Shown here: positions 1 to 13,612 of the stretch, one piece after another
How the letters are laid out: each line of letters opens with the position of its first letter
Numbering within the stretch: position 1 is the stretch's first letter
Assembly: GCA_013397455.1 (NCBI GenBank)
Contig: VYZB01000193.1
Coordinates: 678,972-742,971 of the forward strand
DNA from: Crotophaga sulcirostris
Taxonomy: Eukaryota > Chordata > Aves > Cuculiformes > Crotophagidae
Reading direction: 5' to 3'
DNA: 64,000 bases
Translations under genes and position numbers: made by a program
Notes under the pieces: model-generated
Seen by the model: the letters and a program-made list of their open reading frames with translations, nothing else
The model's database searches: none
What the model was told of the DNA's origin: nothing

Positions 1-70
1 TGTCTCGTAGCAACTTGAAGGTAGTGGTACTGTGGAAAACTATTCATCAGATGGACTTTCATGCTGTGCT

Positions 71-89
71 ACTTGGGTAATACCCAAGT
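71..89. repeat. Perfect short inverted repeat
   Basis: Two perfect 9-base arms (acttgggta and tacccaagt) are separated by one base. A second quasi-palindrome (actaca, c, tgtagt) follows about 20 bases downstream. Function is unknown, and palindromes of this size can occur by chance in a window this long. Confidence 0.6.
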
Positions 90-2489
90 TTCCAACAGTG
101 TATAGAACTACACTGTAGTGGGAACAATTATATGTTTGTAAAGATGTTTCAGCTATGAATGAAGAAGGTCCCAAAGGCAGTGTCTATTTTAACAGGGGCA
201 GAAAACAGTCCCAATAACCACTTTGCATGAAACTACACATATCTTGAGAGAAAACTGCCTGAACAGCAGAGGCATGGACCACAGGATGATCCCTCACACT
301 GTTCAGGTTGCTGGCTGAGACACAGCTCACCTGGAGGAGACCTTTGTGATACTACTGGATTCAGCACCATGCTCTACAGCTTTGCCCAGCATGTGACCAT
401 CCCAAGCACTGTTGCAAGCAGCCTTTCCAGGGAAATGGAAAAGCAGCAACATTGAGTACAAACTCACAAACATAGCATAGTCCATATTTGTTAGGAAAAT
501 ATTATTACATTTGCATGCTAATAATGCTGGTTTTTTTAAAGATCAGAATTAAAGCCATCTGTACAATTTCTGTTTAAACCCATTTGTGGTATCGTATGCC
601 AGGTATGATCACATGCCATTTTTCCTATGGAATGACAGTCATTTCCTTACTGTGTTAGCAGAGGCCCCTCATGGTCTTTCACCTTGCTCTGAGAACCAGC
701 CCAAGCTCCAAATTATTTTCTGGTTAATTAGTTTATTCTTAGAATTCTCCCACCATGTAGGTTCAGAATACTGCTGCACTTACACCCCTCACACTGAAAC
801 ACATTTTCAAGGAAAGTTTCCTTGTATTTCCATTGCATCAGTGCTAATGTTATAGCCTTTTTATTGAATCTCATTACAAAAGATTGTCTGCAGGACAAGA
901 TCTTTTTCCATCCTAAGCCCTAAGAAAAAGTATTGAGTTTTGTTATTTAAAACTTTTAAATCATTTTAAAGGTCACAGGTGTATGCAGCTGTGATGGGGG
1001 GTAGGGATGGTGAGAAAAGGAGGGGGAAAAAAACAGCAGATTACTGCAACAGAAGGTGAACCTGTAAGCAAGAAACCTGATACTCCTCTGCTTTCTGCCT
1101 TACACGATCATTTCACTGGTGCTGGCCATTACAAGGTCAGGTGCTAATATCTTATGATCACTTTGCAAACTTTGCAGTTGCTCAGCAGCTTTGAGCAAAG
1201 TCAATATATGCCACTGAGGATGCAGTTTTGCAATTACATTCAGAAGCCTCTACAGGGCCACTGAAAAGGATGGAATGATTGCTCTCCCATCTTTGCCTAC
1301 CTGCTGCAGTAGTGTTAGAAGAGTAACCAGGTCCAAGAAGCTATGCTGCATTAGTGTTCTTCCAATTTCATACTACCTAGTGGCCTTGGCTTTCTATATA
1401 TAGGAGAGCAACAGAGCAAAAGTGGAGGCAGAAAGAATAGTGTGACAGTCTTGCTGTAGCCGGAGTTAGATGGACCTGAAGGTACTCTAAAGTTACATCT
1501 GAACCTTGAGATGCTGCCAGAAATTGACAGTTCAGATCCCTAAATATGATGTGACAGTGGGGAAACAGAAAAGCAGAGGTATTCCTTACAGCAGTTACCT
1601 TCAATGTGACTGAGAAAGGTGAACAGACTGCAACATGCCAACAATTTTTTCTGTTTTGCTTATTTTACACAGTGGATTGATGTCATGGTATATATAAGGT
1701 GTTATAGCCATCAGATCCCCTCTCCGTTCACTTCTTATTGGTGCCTGTGAAAGCATCATTTCTAATCACAATCTGATTCCTAAAAATCTTAAAATGAAAA
1801 ATCTCAGGAAGAGAGTCCTGTGCAATCCAGCCAAATGGGAACTGTGCAGTGTAAAGCAAGCATGTCCTGTAGAATTGATTGCCAAGGAAGATAAATAAGA
1901 ATATAAAGGTGGTATGTATCAAAAGATATATTGCCACCAGAGAAATACTAATGCCTGGAAAAAGATTATATATTTCACTGTCAGATACCAAAAAAAGTAT
2001 GTATTATTCATTTTAATGAATTAAGTTACAGTAAGTTAATGATGATTCCCAAACTCAATAACCATGACACAAAAGGACATTTTTTAAAAGTATTCTGTAT
2101 TACAATTCAGAGAACTTGTCTCAATGAAATATGAATGATGTCAAATATGCACTGAAGAATGGTGAATGAGGTTACAGGAAAGTCACAAGCAAACTGATGC
2201 TTCTGAAAAGACAGGGTTTGGAGTTGGAGACTTAAAGTATGCATGTTAACAATTTCTGTTCAAGCACCAACGAACAAAATGCTCTCTAAGATGAGATTTT
2301 CAGGAGAGTCCAGTATCTATTAGTTCCTGAAGAAATCATTTTGACAGCATTCTTTGTTAAAGTGAATTGATGGGTGCTCAATGTTTTTCCACATCTGAAA
2401 CAGGGCATGGATGTTTAAAGTAACAGCCCTGTCTCTTCCCCTCTAATTTATAGTTCCAACAAAAAAAGCACTACTTGCCCTTCCCCTGT

Positions 2490-2531
2490 CCCCCCCCAAA
2501 AAAAAACCAAAACAAAACCAAAACACCAAAC
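2490..2531. repeat. Low-complexity C-run and A/C-rich tract
   Basis: A run of eight C is followed by a run of nine A and then degenerate ccaaaa units. This is simple-sequence DNA with no further structure. Confidence 0.8.
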
Positions 2532-5500
2532 AGAAATCCTTGATGAATTTTCTTTGCTGAAAGACAGTTGGACAAAAACTGTTTTTTAATAGTGTGTGCT
2601 GTTTCAAATCTGCTTTACTTAATCACCTCTAAGTTTAGAAAGATTTAAGGTCCATTGTCCAGAGTTCAACAGCTGAAGTTCTTTGAATGAAAACATATTT
2701 TGATTTAAAACCTGGTAAAGAATGTGCTAGGATAGGAACTCTGAATTACCTGAACTTCCTTGGCACTGTAGACTCTTGAAATAGCATACATACTGTACAG
2801 ACTCTTCAAAGGCAAGTGCATAGCATTGACCTTATACAAAAGACTTTATTACAGTCACTTCTGCTGCAGTCAACAGTATTTATAAATCCGGCACCAAGTT
2901 TTGTTTTTCTCATAGGAATATTTTGTTTCATTGGGTAGTTATTTTTATATATGTACTATTATCTTCCTTATTAACAACTTGCATAAAGAAGTAAATAATT
3001 TGCATTTCTGCACAGACATTCACAATATCTACACAGGAACACTTCAGAATATTTTTACTTCATAATTAGGCTGTCCTTTACTTGAAGGCACATGAGGATG
3101 AGACCATCTGGATACTCACGGAAGAGTTCAGCTGGAGAGCCAAGCCCACTAAGAAACACTGGTCAGAAGAGCAAAAGAGCATGAGTCACTTAAAAAGTGT
3201 GAATACTGGTAAGTGCAAATCTGGCACAATTTACTTTTGTATTTTTTTTCTGACTCCGTTTTCATGAAGCACAGTATTTAAGCCTTCCAAAACATGTTCC
3301 AACCCTCTAGATTCCACACTCAGATTTACAATTGCAGCAACTCAGAAAATCATGCAATTCCCTCCAGCTGTGCCCCGTCTTCATGGACCTTTATATGTGC
3401 AGGAATAGCCTGTGTTGCACAAAATAAGAGCATGGAGTTTGCCTGTTAGGTGAAAGTATAAAGACTTAAACATTGCATTGGGAAATCCAGAATGCAAGTG
3501 GTATGTATCAGTCATTTCTGACAAAAACTTATATTACAACTACCCAAACTGTTCAATGGGTAGCAATTAGGAAGACAAATTTGTTTTTTAAACACAGTAC
3601 ACACTAACAGGAGGGCATACAACTATAACAATAAACAACAGAGAGAGAATACCTCAGTTTCCACTGGATTTGCAGAGCTGGCAAGACAGTCTTTGTTCCT
3701 GTAACCTGTTCTTGGTTAGTAGCAGGGGGAAATGACCTGTTCAGTTTTCTACTGCTCCTTCCTCCTCAGCTCACATTGTCCAAGCCTCTTGGGTCTCACT
3801 ACGATGCAGCACTGTTCTTCCTTGTTCTAACAAGCCTATTTCCTAGGCTTTCTGTCCAACACACTCATGAAAATGGAGCTTGTATGTATCAGTCCTACAA
3901 AACACAAGACAGCTTAAAACTGCCTTCAAGGTGAATTCACATCTTTCAGTAGAGCATTTTTGCTCGCTGCTTTGTTTCTTCAGCAGACGTCAGAAGTACC
4001 ACATAGCAAAGTTTGCACTCTGGTCTTTAAACTTCCACTTCGGTTTCCTCGTTACTCTAGGATATCCTTTAGGATTGGACTGCCTGCTATCTTGTATATC
4101 TACCTGATGGCTTATGTTTTTTAACTGTCATGATTTTGAGGTTTAATGGGTGCTGTTCCTGTAGGGCTATACCCACTTACCAGCCACACCATGTAGTTTG
4201 CCATGTGGTTTCTTCTAGCATTAGTGGACTAACATTACCAACTTTTTTATAGATTGCATTGTGTTACTGAGACACTTAGAATGAACAGATTTTCTTCCAC
4301 TTCAGCTGATACTTTGGGCAATGCTGCTCTTATCCCACTTAGCAAACATTAGGATTGTAGAGCTGACCATAGCTCTTAATCTCAGAGGTTTGTTGACACA
4401 ATCATTATCAATAGTGCTGCATATATCAACACCACGTTAGAAACCGCCCTCAAATTACTCCAGGATTACATCAGTCTCCTACTTACAGATCCCCTCAATT
4501 GGACAGGGAAAAAATGAAGAGAAGTATTCACCCACCACAGTTACTCATTAATTGTTCTAGACAATTCGATGTCACTACCAACAGCAATGGGAGCAAGACC
4601 TCCGAAAACACGGGGCAGACCATAAGCACATCTTTCCACTTACCTACTAATGTTCGCCTCTGCCCGTAAAGTTAGTCATTCCAGCTTTACAAATGGAGCC
4701 CCAGGCAAAGAAAATACAAGATTCAATGAAGTTTCCACAGAAAAGTAGCACTTAACCCACTGTTTCTAACACTACTCTTAAATGCCGTAATAATCAAATT
4801 AACCAGCTGGATCAGTTGTCATTTACGAAAGAGTTTCACTATCTATTACAGTAAATAGCATTGACAATTTCTACACTATTAAATAGGTTGTGGTTTTTTT
4901 GTTAATGTATACAAGTTAAGTACAAAAATCTTTCCTAACATTTCATTAAGATTAGCAAAATTGACAAACTGCATAGTATGTAGTGCTATCATATCTTTAA
5001 TGTAGCATTTCAAAATAATTCACATTTTCAGCAAAGCAAGTTAGAGATAATGTCAGTTTCTATGCCAGAAAAAAAACCCAAAACTTTTTGGCATTTTCAA
5101 TTTCTTCCATTTCCTGAATGTCATTCAAAGGTAGCTTTTTCTATTTAGTCCTCATGTTTTTCCCTCAGAAAAAAAAAACCAACGTTGACTGAAAGTTATA
5201 AAACATGCATTATTTGCCTAAGTGACAAATTTCCAATAAGCATGGTTTTTAGTCTCTGTATACATTATTTAAGAAGTTTGGTTTATTTATCATATATTTA
5301 TGCAATTTTTATGCAGTTTATTTTTTCACAAGTAAAATAGGCAGACTGGGCACTGCCCTCTTATAACAGTGATCTGCTGCCTGAGAAATGGAGGACAGCA
5401 GTGTCAGCAACAAGATGGACCGTTTTCAAACACCAGGATGAGGACTGTGCTCATGAAAGCTAGATCCACGTCTTTCCTCTCACAGATCTTAAGAGAGATT

Positions 5501-5995
5501 ACTCAAGATTACAACTGAAGATCTCATTAACAATTATTAAAAGGGAAGAAAAAAACACAGCATTTCAGAGGGATACCCTTGGCTTGTAGGTTCTACTACT
5601 CACAGGGAAAATCTTAAGTAACCATCCCACCATGAGGGGCTATGGTCCACCTGGCAGCTTATGGCAATTACCTGGGGAGACTCAGACCTTGACACTAGGA
5701 GGGAAAACTTTGCATATGCATGTATGTGTTTACTTAACACAAATGTGCAACGAATACTGACCAGGAACTAAGGAAATTATCAAAGTCATGAAGGGATTGA
5801 AACAAAGTTGAATTTTGTGTAAGGAAATCTAAAGAAAAGCAAGTAGTAGAGTAAAGGTTCAGGTTTTCAGGAAAGATTTTAGCTTAATCATGAAGTGGGT
5901 GGGTGGGATCCCAGGGGAGGCAGACCTAAAAGGCCATCGAGCTCAGGGGAGCTGTCAGGGCTTTAAAGGCAGCATCTTCCAAGGGCAAGGTTGAG

Positions 5996-6608
5996 CCACA
6001 GTATCACAGTAGCACAGTATTACAAGGTTGCAAAGGACCTTTGAGATAATCGAGTCCAACCTATAATCCAACCCTAAGACCAACTCATCTTCTAAACCAT
6101 GGCATTAAGTGCCAATCTCCTCCAATCTCCTCTTAAACACCCCCAGGGTCGGCAACTCCACCACCTCCCTGGGCAGCGCATTCCAATGGCCAATCACCCT
6201 TTCAGTGAAGAATTTTTTCCTAATATTAAGTCTAAACCTGCCCTGATGAAGCTTGAGTCCATGTTCTCTAGTTCTGTCACTGGACACCTGAGAGAAGAGA
6301 ACAACCCCTGCCTGACTACAACCTCCTTTTAGGCAGTTGTAGTAGAGAACCATAAGATCTCCCCTGAGCCTCCTCTTCTCCAGACTAAACAGCCCCAGCT
6401 CCCTCAGTCGCTCCTCACAGGGCTTGTGCTCCAGCCCCTTCACCATCTTCATTGCTCTCCTCTGGACACACTCCAGTATCTTGACATCTTTCCCAAACTG
6501 AGGGGCCCAGAACTGCACACAGTACTCAAGGTGTGGCCTAACCAGTGCTGAGTATAAGAGGATGATACCTTCTCTGGTCCTGCTGGCCACACTATTTCTG
6601 ATGCAGGC
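5996..6608 (-). mobile_element. CR1 LINE, 5'-truncated copy
   Basis: This is a minus-strand CR1 non-LTR retrotransposon. Its 3' end lies at the low-coordinate side, where short cacagtat-like repeats are followed by the typical CR1 tail (a caaaggacctttgagat and cgagtccaacc pattern on the plus strand). The high-coordinate end breaks off just after the segment encoding the ORF2 C-terminal region, at about 6608, giving the usual 5' truncation. No target-site duplication is visible, which is normal for CR1. The open frame inside it is long for a dead copy, so it is probably one of the younger insertions here. Confidence 0.93.
6105..6590 (-). pseudogene. CR1 ORF2 C-terminal fragment
   Basis: An uninterrupted 161-codon frame encodes the region after the reverse transcriptase domain of CR1 ORF2. 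Characteristic stretches are [19 protein letters not shown] near residue 15, an [19 protein letters not shown] block near residues 61-80, and [18 protein letters not shown] near residues 127-144. It ends at a stop after EEIGT, close to the expected end of ORF2. The endonuclease and reverse transcriptase domains are missing through 5' truncation, so the copy cannot be autonomous. The first Met is an internal codon, not a real start. The protein segment is normally cytoplasmic and nuclear and acts in target-primed reverse transcription, but nothing suggests this fragment is expressed. Confidence 0.9.
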
Positions 6609-6614
6609 AAACAG

Positions 6615-6762
6615 ACAGGTGTATCAGGAGACCCCCATCTACATGCTTGGATAGTTTCAAGCCTCTATAAAACAAAGCATTGGGTAACCTGATCTGACCC
6701 CTCAGATGAATGTGCTGTTCCAAGCGGTTGAATTGGAGAGATCTTGATATCCTGATCACTGT
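6615..6762 (+). mobile_element. Old CR1 3'-region fragment
   Basis: On the plus strand the segment reads like the end of CR1 ORF2 and the start of its 3' UTR: a ggagac-ccatct start, then aaagcattgggtaacctgatctgacc, then a degenerate ggttg-attggagagatc block. It is more diverged than the neighbouring minus-strand CR1 and lacks the terminal repeat. It abuts that element's 5' end in head-to-head orientation. Confidence 0.65.
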
Positions 6763-7145
6763 TAAATGTCCTAGCATCGTGTAATAACAAAATGTGGGAC
6801 AAAGACAGAAAAAAGAGTCTCCTAAGGAAAATTTCAGCTTTGCAGCATAGTCACATTACTAGAAAAGATGGCTGATGATGCAATACATAAATATATCAAT
6901 GCCTCTGTTTTCTAATCTGAGTTTTATGAGAATCTTTTGGCCTCTTCTGAGAAGAAATCCCAGTAATACATCTCTCAGTGTGAACAGATGTCAAACACTC
7001 CTAAACAAAAGAGTAATATTCATGCTCCATAAGCCAGTATTTAATGATGGAAGACAGACTTCCAACTCACCCTGATGATGAGCACCCATCTTGTACCAAA
7101 GCCATTATTTTATTTCCCAGTATAGATAGTATAAAGGTGCTATGA

Positions 7146-7160
7146 GATAAGATAAGATAA
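7146..7160 (+). repeat. Three tandem GATAA units
   Basis: Three perfect GATAA pentamers follow one another, preceded by A, so the first reads AGATAA. GATA-family transcription factors bind WGATAR, so the array could be a homotypic site, but a short microsatellite explains it equally well. Confidence 0.7.
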
Positions 7161-10100
7161 CTTTAGTAGATATTTCATTCTATTTGAATGCAGGTACACA
7201 TAAAAATTTACAACCTGTATCATTGGATGTGCAAAGGATGTATTGATGTTAACCATCAAGTTTTCTTGTTTTCCTTCTTAACGTTTCATTCTATGAGAGG
7301 TTCCTGCTCTTGTCCAAATGCCAGACACTAGTAGAACGTGGTGTGGCCCATTTAAAAGACATATTCTTTTCAACAAGTAAAATACGAAGACCTTGACTGT
7401 CCTTTTGCTTTCAATGGACATCACCATAATCTTCACTTTTATTGGTGGTATAACACCAGATACAGAAAGGAGTCATGCTCCTATTTAGAAATTTACACAA
7501 GAAGAAGCATCTTTATAATGTTATGTTCAATCAGAAAAAGTGCACTATAAAAGGAGAGACACAACTTATGCAGCAGAACAAGTGCCCGAGAAGAGGGAAA
7601 GTCCACAAAATTCAGTAATAGGGCTCGGAGATTGCTACAACCCAGTGTCTTGGTTTACAGTACTTTACACTCACATAGTACAAATGCACTGTTTTACAAA
7701 ATATCCAAATAATTTCAATATTTTTACAACTATTCTGTATAGGGTATATAATAGTCTTCTGACCTTTCACCGAGGGGTAAATGCCACTTTTTGCCTTGTT
7801 GCATCAATGCAACATATAAGAAAGGGATTTGTTCCCTGTCTTTCACCTCGCATGATTTCATATTTAAGAGGTACACTAAAAATAAAAAAAAAATACTGGT
7901 GTAAAGGTAAGTTCCTCCAATGGTTTAGATGAGCTGAGTTCCTTTTACTTTAGTGGAGTTTCAACAGTATCAATCAGATACAGAGAACTACAGAACAAAA
8001 CCAAAATTTTTGGCTTCCCTTGGTAAAGAGTGTCCAAGAAAACTAACGACTGTTAAGAACATTCCCTTGAATCTTTCATGAATTTAAAGCCTGTTGACTC
8101 TTTACAGCAGCCAGTGAAGAAGCCGTAGATGAACAGTTAGGGACAAGGACAACCTATTGCAGTGTTTTTCTGATTTTGAAAAGTGCTGCAGCAGGTCAAG
8201 AAATAAAATCAGCTTAAATGTCAGTGCTTAGGAACAGGATAAGTATAGCAAATCAACTATCAGTAATTCATCTCCTCATCTTCAAAACGTTTCATTTCTG
8301 ACATCCAACTTAATTGCAGGTAGGAATAACTATTAGATCAAAAAGCTGAAAGATCAGTCCTGCTTTAAATGAGTTCTGTGGATCAAAGTTTGTCTTCTGT
8401 GTGATGCCTTACAAAAAGATCCTTTCAAAAAAATTAAATCTTGTTCCTGTTGCTTTCACTAGAAAGATATGTTGCAGAGAAATGGGAAAAAAAAAGGATA
8501 GCTTCTCTTTTTCATGCCAACTTGGACCTAATTATATGGCTGGTGTACAATCTCAGATGTAACAAGACAGTCTGAAAATTTGTGAGGGTTAAAATGAAAT
8601 CTTTGGCATCGATCAATCGGATTTCAATCATCAGGCCAATTTGGCAGTCGGAATAAATTCTTCTGAGTGCAGGTTTAGGATACATAGCATTCTATAGGAT
8701 AAAGATATTTATTTTGCTGATTATTTCTTATTAATCAAAAGGCTCATTAAAATTATAAGAGCCAGAGCACAATATTCCCAAGTTAAAGATGAAGTAAGGG
8801 AGCCCTTCCACTTCTGAGGGCATTAGATTTCCATAAATTCAATTGCACTGGAAGAAGGTGGGAAAGTACAACATAAATTAAACTCCTGGCATGGTGAACA
8901 TTGCCTTTCAGCCTTCTGCAGAAGGGTGAAATTGTGTAATTTAATATTCAGAAAGGATGTTTTCAGCACAGACCTTAAAAAGAAATCTCCTCCTGTTCCA
9001 TGTTCTCTGTGAAAGATGATACCTCAATACTTCCAGAAAGGTAGCAGTTTAAATAGAAGTCTACTTCCATATTACCTTTCTGTAAAAGTATTATCCTTGC
9101 TGATTGGTTATTCAACAATATGATTTCTTAGAAGACAAGATATGACAATGATATTATCTGGGAAAATTCCATCTTATACTTCTTGGTTTTGAGGCATATA
9201 TCCTTCACCACTGGCAGGATACCCCGTTTGCTCAGAGATGTCATGGAAACCTCATCACCAAAAGTCTGTAAGACCCAGTTGGATCAAAGTCTGTTAGAAG
9301 CCACAGCCAATCCTGCTCTGGGGGGAAGGAGTGGTGCTCCAGAGCTTTTTTGGTTTTCTATACCTGTGGTTGCTAAACATAATGACTAGATTTAAAAAGA
9401 GAAAATGAGACTATTGAGAGAGGCAGAGAATCCCTGTGACCTTGGTTTTCTGTTTTTGCCTTGTAACTTAGTATCCCATAATGTTTTCGTTTTGTGACTT
9501 ATTTAAAAAAACATGCAAGTTCTTTCAAACTTGGTTGTCTCATTAGCTGCAGCCTTCAGTGGTGAGGATTTAAGAATAAGTAGGTAGGTACTTACCTATA
9601 CACAGAACAGGTACAAAACTTGCCTTGGGTCACACTTAAGTCATGAGAATAAGGCTAAAATAAAAAAACAATTCATGGTGGATGCAAATTACCCAGTGCA
9701 CAATAAAGCACCATTCCCAGGCTCATTCCTACCTGCAGAAATACGAAAATTTACCACATACATAAAAACAGACTTCAATTAGTTTTCCCTTTGTAGTTCT
9801 ACAAAAAATTGAAGGATAGGACATGTCATAAACCTGCTGAATTCAGTGGACTCTTCTTTAAGCCATGATTGCGGGTGGAACTTATAAGCAGGCTTTTTTC
9901 AATTTGATATTAAAGAAATATTTATTTTTTTTAAGAAAGAAGAGTTTGGGATTAATTCGTCACACAGGTTCTGACTGGTATTTGTTTTTTCTGGAGTTAG
10001 AAGATAGACTTTAGAGATTTGAGTTAAGAGTTTGACTTGTTAAATTGATTGACTTGTTAGGAAAGGAATTGGCAGGACTTTCATTCTGGCTAATATAACA

Positions 10101-10926
10101 GATCCTATACACAGATCAAAAAATAGATTTATGAGCAGTAGAAAGTATACGCGTGTATACATGAATTGCACACTTAACTCCTGAAGAAGCAATAAGGACA
10201 TGTTTGATGTAATTTTCATCTAAATTAGCTATAACACTGAAATTTTTGCTGTTGTCAGATACATGTTCTCTGCAGGGATTTAATGTGTGGTTAGGTATTC
10301 ATTTATTTTTTTCCAAGATTTATAATATCTTTGAAGTTTTCCAAAGCGGTATCATGCTTGGTTTATCTGCTTTTATAGACATAAAGCATGTGTTATTATT
10401 AGAAGTAAATGACCAAAATATATCCCATTAAATATCCTTGTAGAAATACAGATAGGTCAACACACTGTGCTTATCGTAAAAATATTGCTAAAATCAATGA
10501 CTGTAAGTGATAGTTATAGGCAAGTTAGGATACGTCCATTATACAAGCACATTTATTTGATGTCTGTACATCCACTGAGCGTTGATACATGTACAAAGCC
10601 CAACAGATACCTATGTGGCAGCTATAAATAATACATGGCTGATTTTCAAAGACACAGATGAAAACCAGAAGAATTAAGATGAAGATTAAGAAGAATTAAG
10701 TTAGCTCTCTGTATTTGTGTATATGTACATACATAGGTAAATACATGATTTTTAGCCCAGAAGATTCTCAAATGTATTTAGGGTAATTTTAAAACTAGTC
10801 CCTGCATATTTTTTATGATGTGGAATATGCTGAGGCAGTCATAACTGAATATTTCATATTTATCCCTGTGAGTGAGAGCCATTCCAGTCTTTTTTCAAAT
10901 TACATGCTCATACTGCAAAATGTACT

Positions 10927-11008
10927 CCAGTAAACAGATGTTTAATTTCCAGTAACCAGATTGTTCAGTTTCCAGTAAACACTTCAATAACCAGATGATC
11001 CAGTTTTT
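10927..11008 (+). repeat. Degenerate tandem repeat, unit about 22 bases
   Basis: Three to four imperfect units begin with ccagtaaacaga, ccagtaaccaga, ccagtaaacact and ataaccagatga, with cagttt or aattt tails. They lie inside a minus-strand open frame (10895-11098), whose weak internal repetition is a by-product of the DNA repeat. Confidence 0.7.
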
Positions 11009-13484
11009 CATTACTTGTCTGTTGCTTAAGAAAGAATATATTCCATAATTCTCACTCTCTTCTGAGACACCACACTTTGGCAGTATTCCCCGATACATGC
11101 AGATCTTTGGCTGTGGTAACGTGATGTAACAAGATTAAATGCCAGGCGCTTTCCTCTGAAATACTTTCTCAGAAAAAATATTGCAAAAGATTTTTTCACA
11201 GATTTTTAACTTTGTAGGAAAACAGAAAAAAAACCATATATGTTTGGGGGGTGGGGTGGTGGTGTCTGATTATGACATTTTTATTAGTTTATATTATATA
11301 AGTTCAATAAGCACTGAACTTGCAAACCATCTAATTAAGTATTCTGAACTGCTCTTGATTTCTCTGGTCTCTCCTACACTCCAGATCTCCATGGGTGAAA
11401 AAGACACAGGGATTATCTTCTCTCACTGTTGTACCATTTTGAGAGAGGTACATAGCTCTGGATCAATGACACAGACATACTTGCTATATTTCCCTCTTAT
11501 GTTCCTAAACTGAATACATTTATGGATAATTATGCCCCAGGAGGAATGTAGGTTAATCTGTTTCAGTTCAGTTTCTGAAAATTAAAAGGAAGGGTTTTAA
11601 TTTTTTATTAATTAATTTTCACTTAATTCAGAATTTCATTGGGATGATCATAATACTTCATTTTAATCAAAGATTAAAATATGACATGTTTTGTCATCTA
11701 CAAACTGACATTTGTAATATTTAACTTCAGGAATAATAACTGGTACAACAATTTTTCATCCCAGTTCTTGGTGAAAAGTGGTGACAAACTATAGTAATTT
11801 TTCAGAGTCCCAGTATCCTGTATTTCTCTGGCTAATCTAGATATGGCCTATTTCAAACCCAAGTTACCTGCAGGGATTATTGGATAAAATTTCATAAACA
11901 TTGTTCTGCTGAAGATCCCAAATAACATTTATAATGATCACTTCTGAGTCAAGGAGGAGAGCAAAGATTCTGCACCTCCCTGGGAGCAGCTGACATCAGT
12001 GAGGGTCATAATCGTGGTGTCCTAAACAGTGTCTCAACCTCAGAAAAACAGAACCAAACATCACAATAGTATCCTGAATTTATTTCATCTCCTTGTAATA
12101 CAGATCTCCCAACTACTCTAAAATCAGATTACTGATTTTATTCATTTACATTCAATTGAGAGAATAATTTTTAGTTTCCCAAACATATAAAAACTCCATT
12201 ATTAAAACTGTCATTGCACTAGTTGCTGGTTAATTGCCCTGACTGAATTAGATCCTAGAACTCATTCTGTGCAAACCTAATTTATGACAAATGTAAACTA
12301 AAGTGAATCCAGTAGTTCTAAATTCTGAATATTTTACTGTGGGATTTTCTCCAGTTTTTAGCACAGGGACACCTGGAAAGGCCCAGATATGAAGTATGAG
12401 ACTCATCTAAGTGTGTAACTGGACTATTCAGAACTTAAAAATACAGCACACAGATGAATGACTTTTTTACTTTCCAATTAATACTTTTACCAAATGACAG
12501 TATTATTTTAAAATGTTTCCATCCAAATAGATGCAGAGACAAGTTAAGTCAAGCAAAAGATTCTGACCCTGATTGCAAAGCTTAAACATAGATTAGGGCA
12601 AAAATCATAATTTTTGTTATACGTGTATGCCTTTTGACATGAGTTTTCAGTATAGATCTACTTTAGAAGCAGGCTTAAACTGTACTCTCAATCTAAAGGG
12701 AAACTGCTGACTTTAAGTGGTCTAGAACATTGACTGCCATTGCACTCAGGGTTTTCCAAATTGAATAATGGAAGGGAAAGGACAAGGAAGAAGGTGGAGG
12801 GGACAATAATATTCAACAAGTATGTATAAAAAAAATTTCAATTAAAAAGAATCTAGGTGTTTTTGTATAAGGCAAAAGTAGGTAGTTCTACTACAGCCTT
12901 CTCAGGAATCTGGGAAATCTGTTCAAGGTGGGCGAGCACATATATATAGGTCTTTTCTTCTCACTGGCATGACATTGCCTTCTCTGCAAAAGTGGGAGGC
13001 CCACATGTTGTTAAGCATTCCAAAAATAATGACAGAAATGCAACTTCTTTTTCTTTATTGACAGAAGTATTCAAGATCACTATGTTTCACCTGACATCAG
13101 CAGTTTTAATCTGCCCTTTTTTTCTTGAACAGAGGAACATCAAATAACCTTGGCATATTGCCAGTGCTCTGTCAGAACTGGAATCCAAAATTTAGAGACT
13201 GCATAACTACCATTCCTGATACTTGTTTAGTCTTCAAAGGGTCCATTTCCACTTCAGTACACAACCACAACTTAGTTATTTCTCTCTTAACTTGAATCCT
13301 AAACATTTTCCACATGCTTCTCTATGTTTTCAGTGAAGAAACAGTTAATACTAAACTTCAAATGAAATATTCATATCAATTTCTACAGATCACTTTGGTA
13401 TCAATTATTTCTCTCCTATTATACCAGTGCTGCGGCTGCATCTAAAAGGTATTAATTGATTTTAAAATATCTATGTTGGGTAAG

Positions 13485-13612
13485 CTTTTCTTTCTGAACT
13501 GCACTAGTACATAATTTATTTGTTTTGTACATATAAACACATTTCTCCCGTTTTACGTTTCTGTGCAATGAGTAGTCTCCCACTGACCATCTGATTTAGC
13601 TTTTTCTACTTG
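13485..13612 (+). repeat. Diverged direct repeat, copy 1
   Basis: This segment resembles the one at 14278-14402 in the same orientation. The best-matching part is ctgtgcaatgagtagtctcc followed by cactgaccatctgatttag, against ctgtgcagttagtcgtctcc followed by cattgaccacctgatttag in copy 2. The similarity extends upstream through a gtac-ata-aaacacatt block. The copies are clearly homologous but diverged. Confidence 0.8.

Larger units (their letters stand above)
1..5995. other. Gene-free AT-rich stretch
   Basis: I see no coding region, RNA gene or recognisable mobile element here. The open frames are short, lack family motifs and occur on both strands, as expected by chance in AT-rich DNA. The first 480 bases are somewhat more GC-rich but match nothing I recognise. 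Bases 5880-5995 are also more GC-rich and may be an unrecognised old repeat flanking the CR1 that follows. Confidence 0.7.

Noticed and set aside
7540..7932. 130-codon plus-strand open frame, among the longest outside CR1
   Set aside because: No recognisable motif, low-complexity end (lysine run from an A tract), no splice or promoter signals. Length is within chance for AT-rich DNA of this size.
11181..11513. 110-codon plus-strand open frame
   Set aside because: Contains a translated G-run and no motif; no supporting signals.
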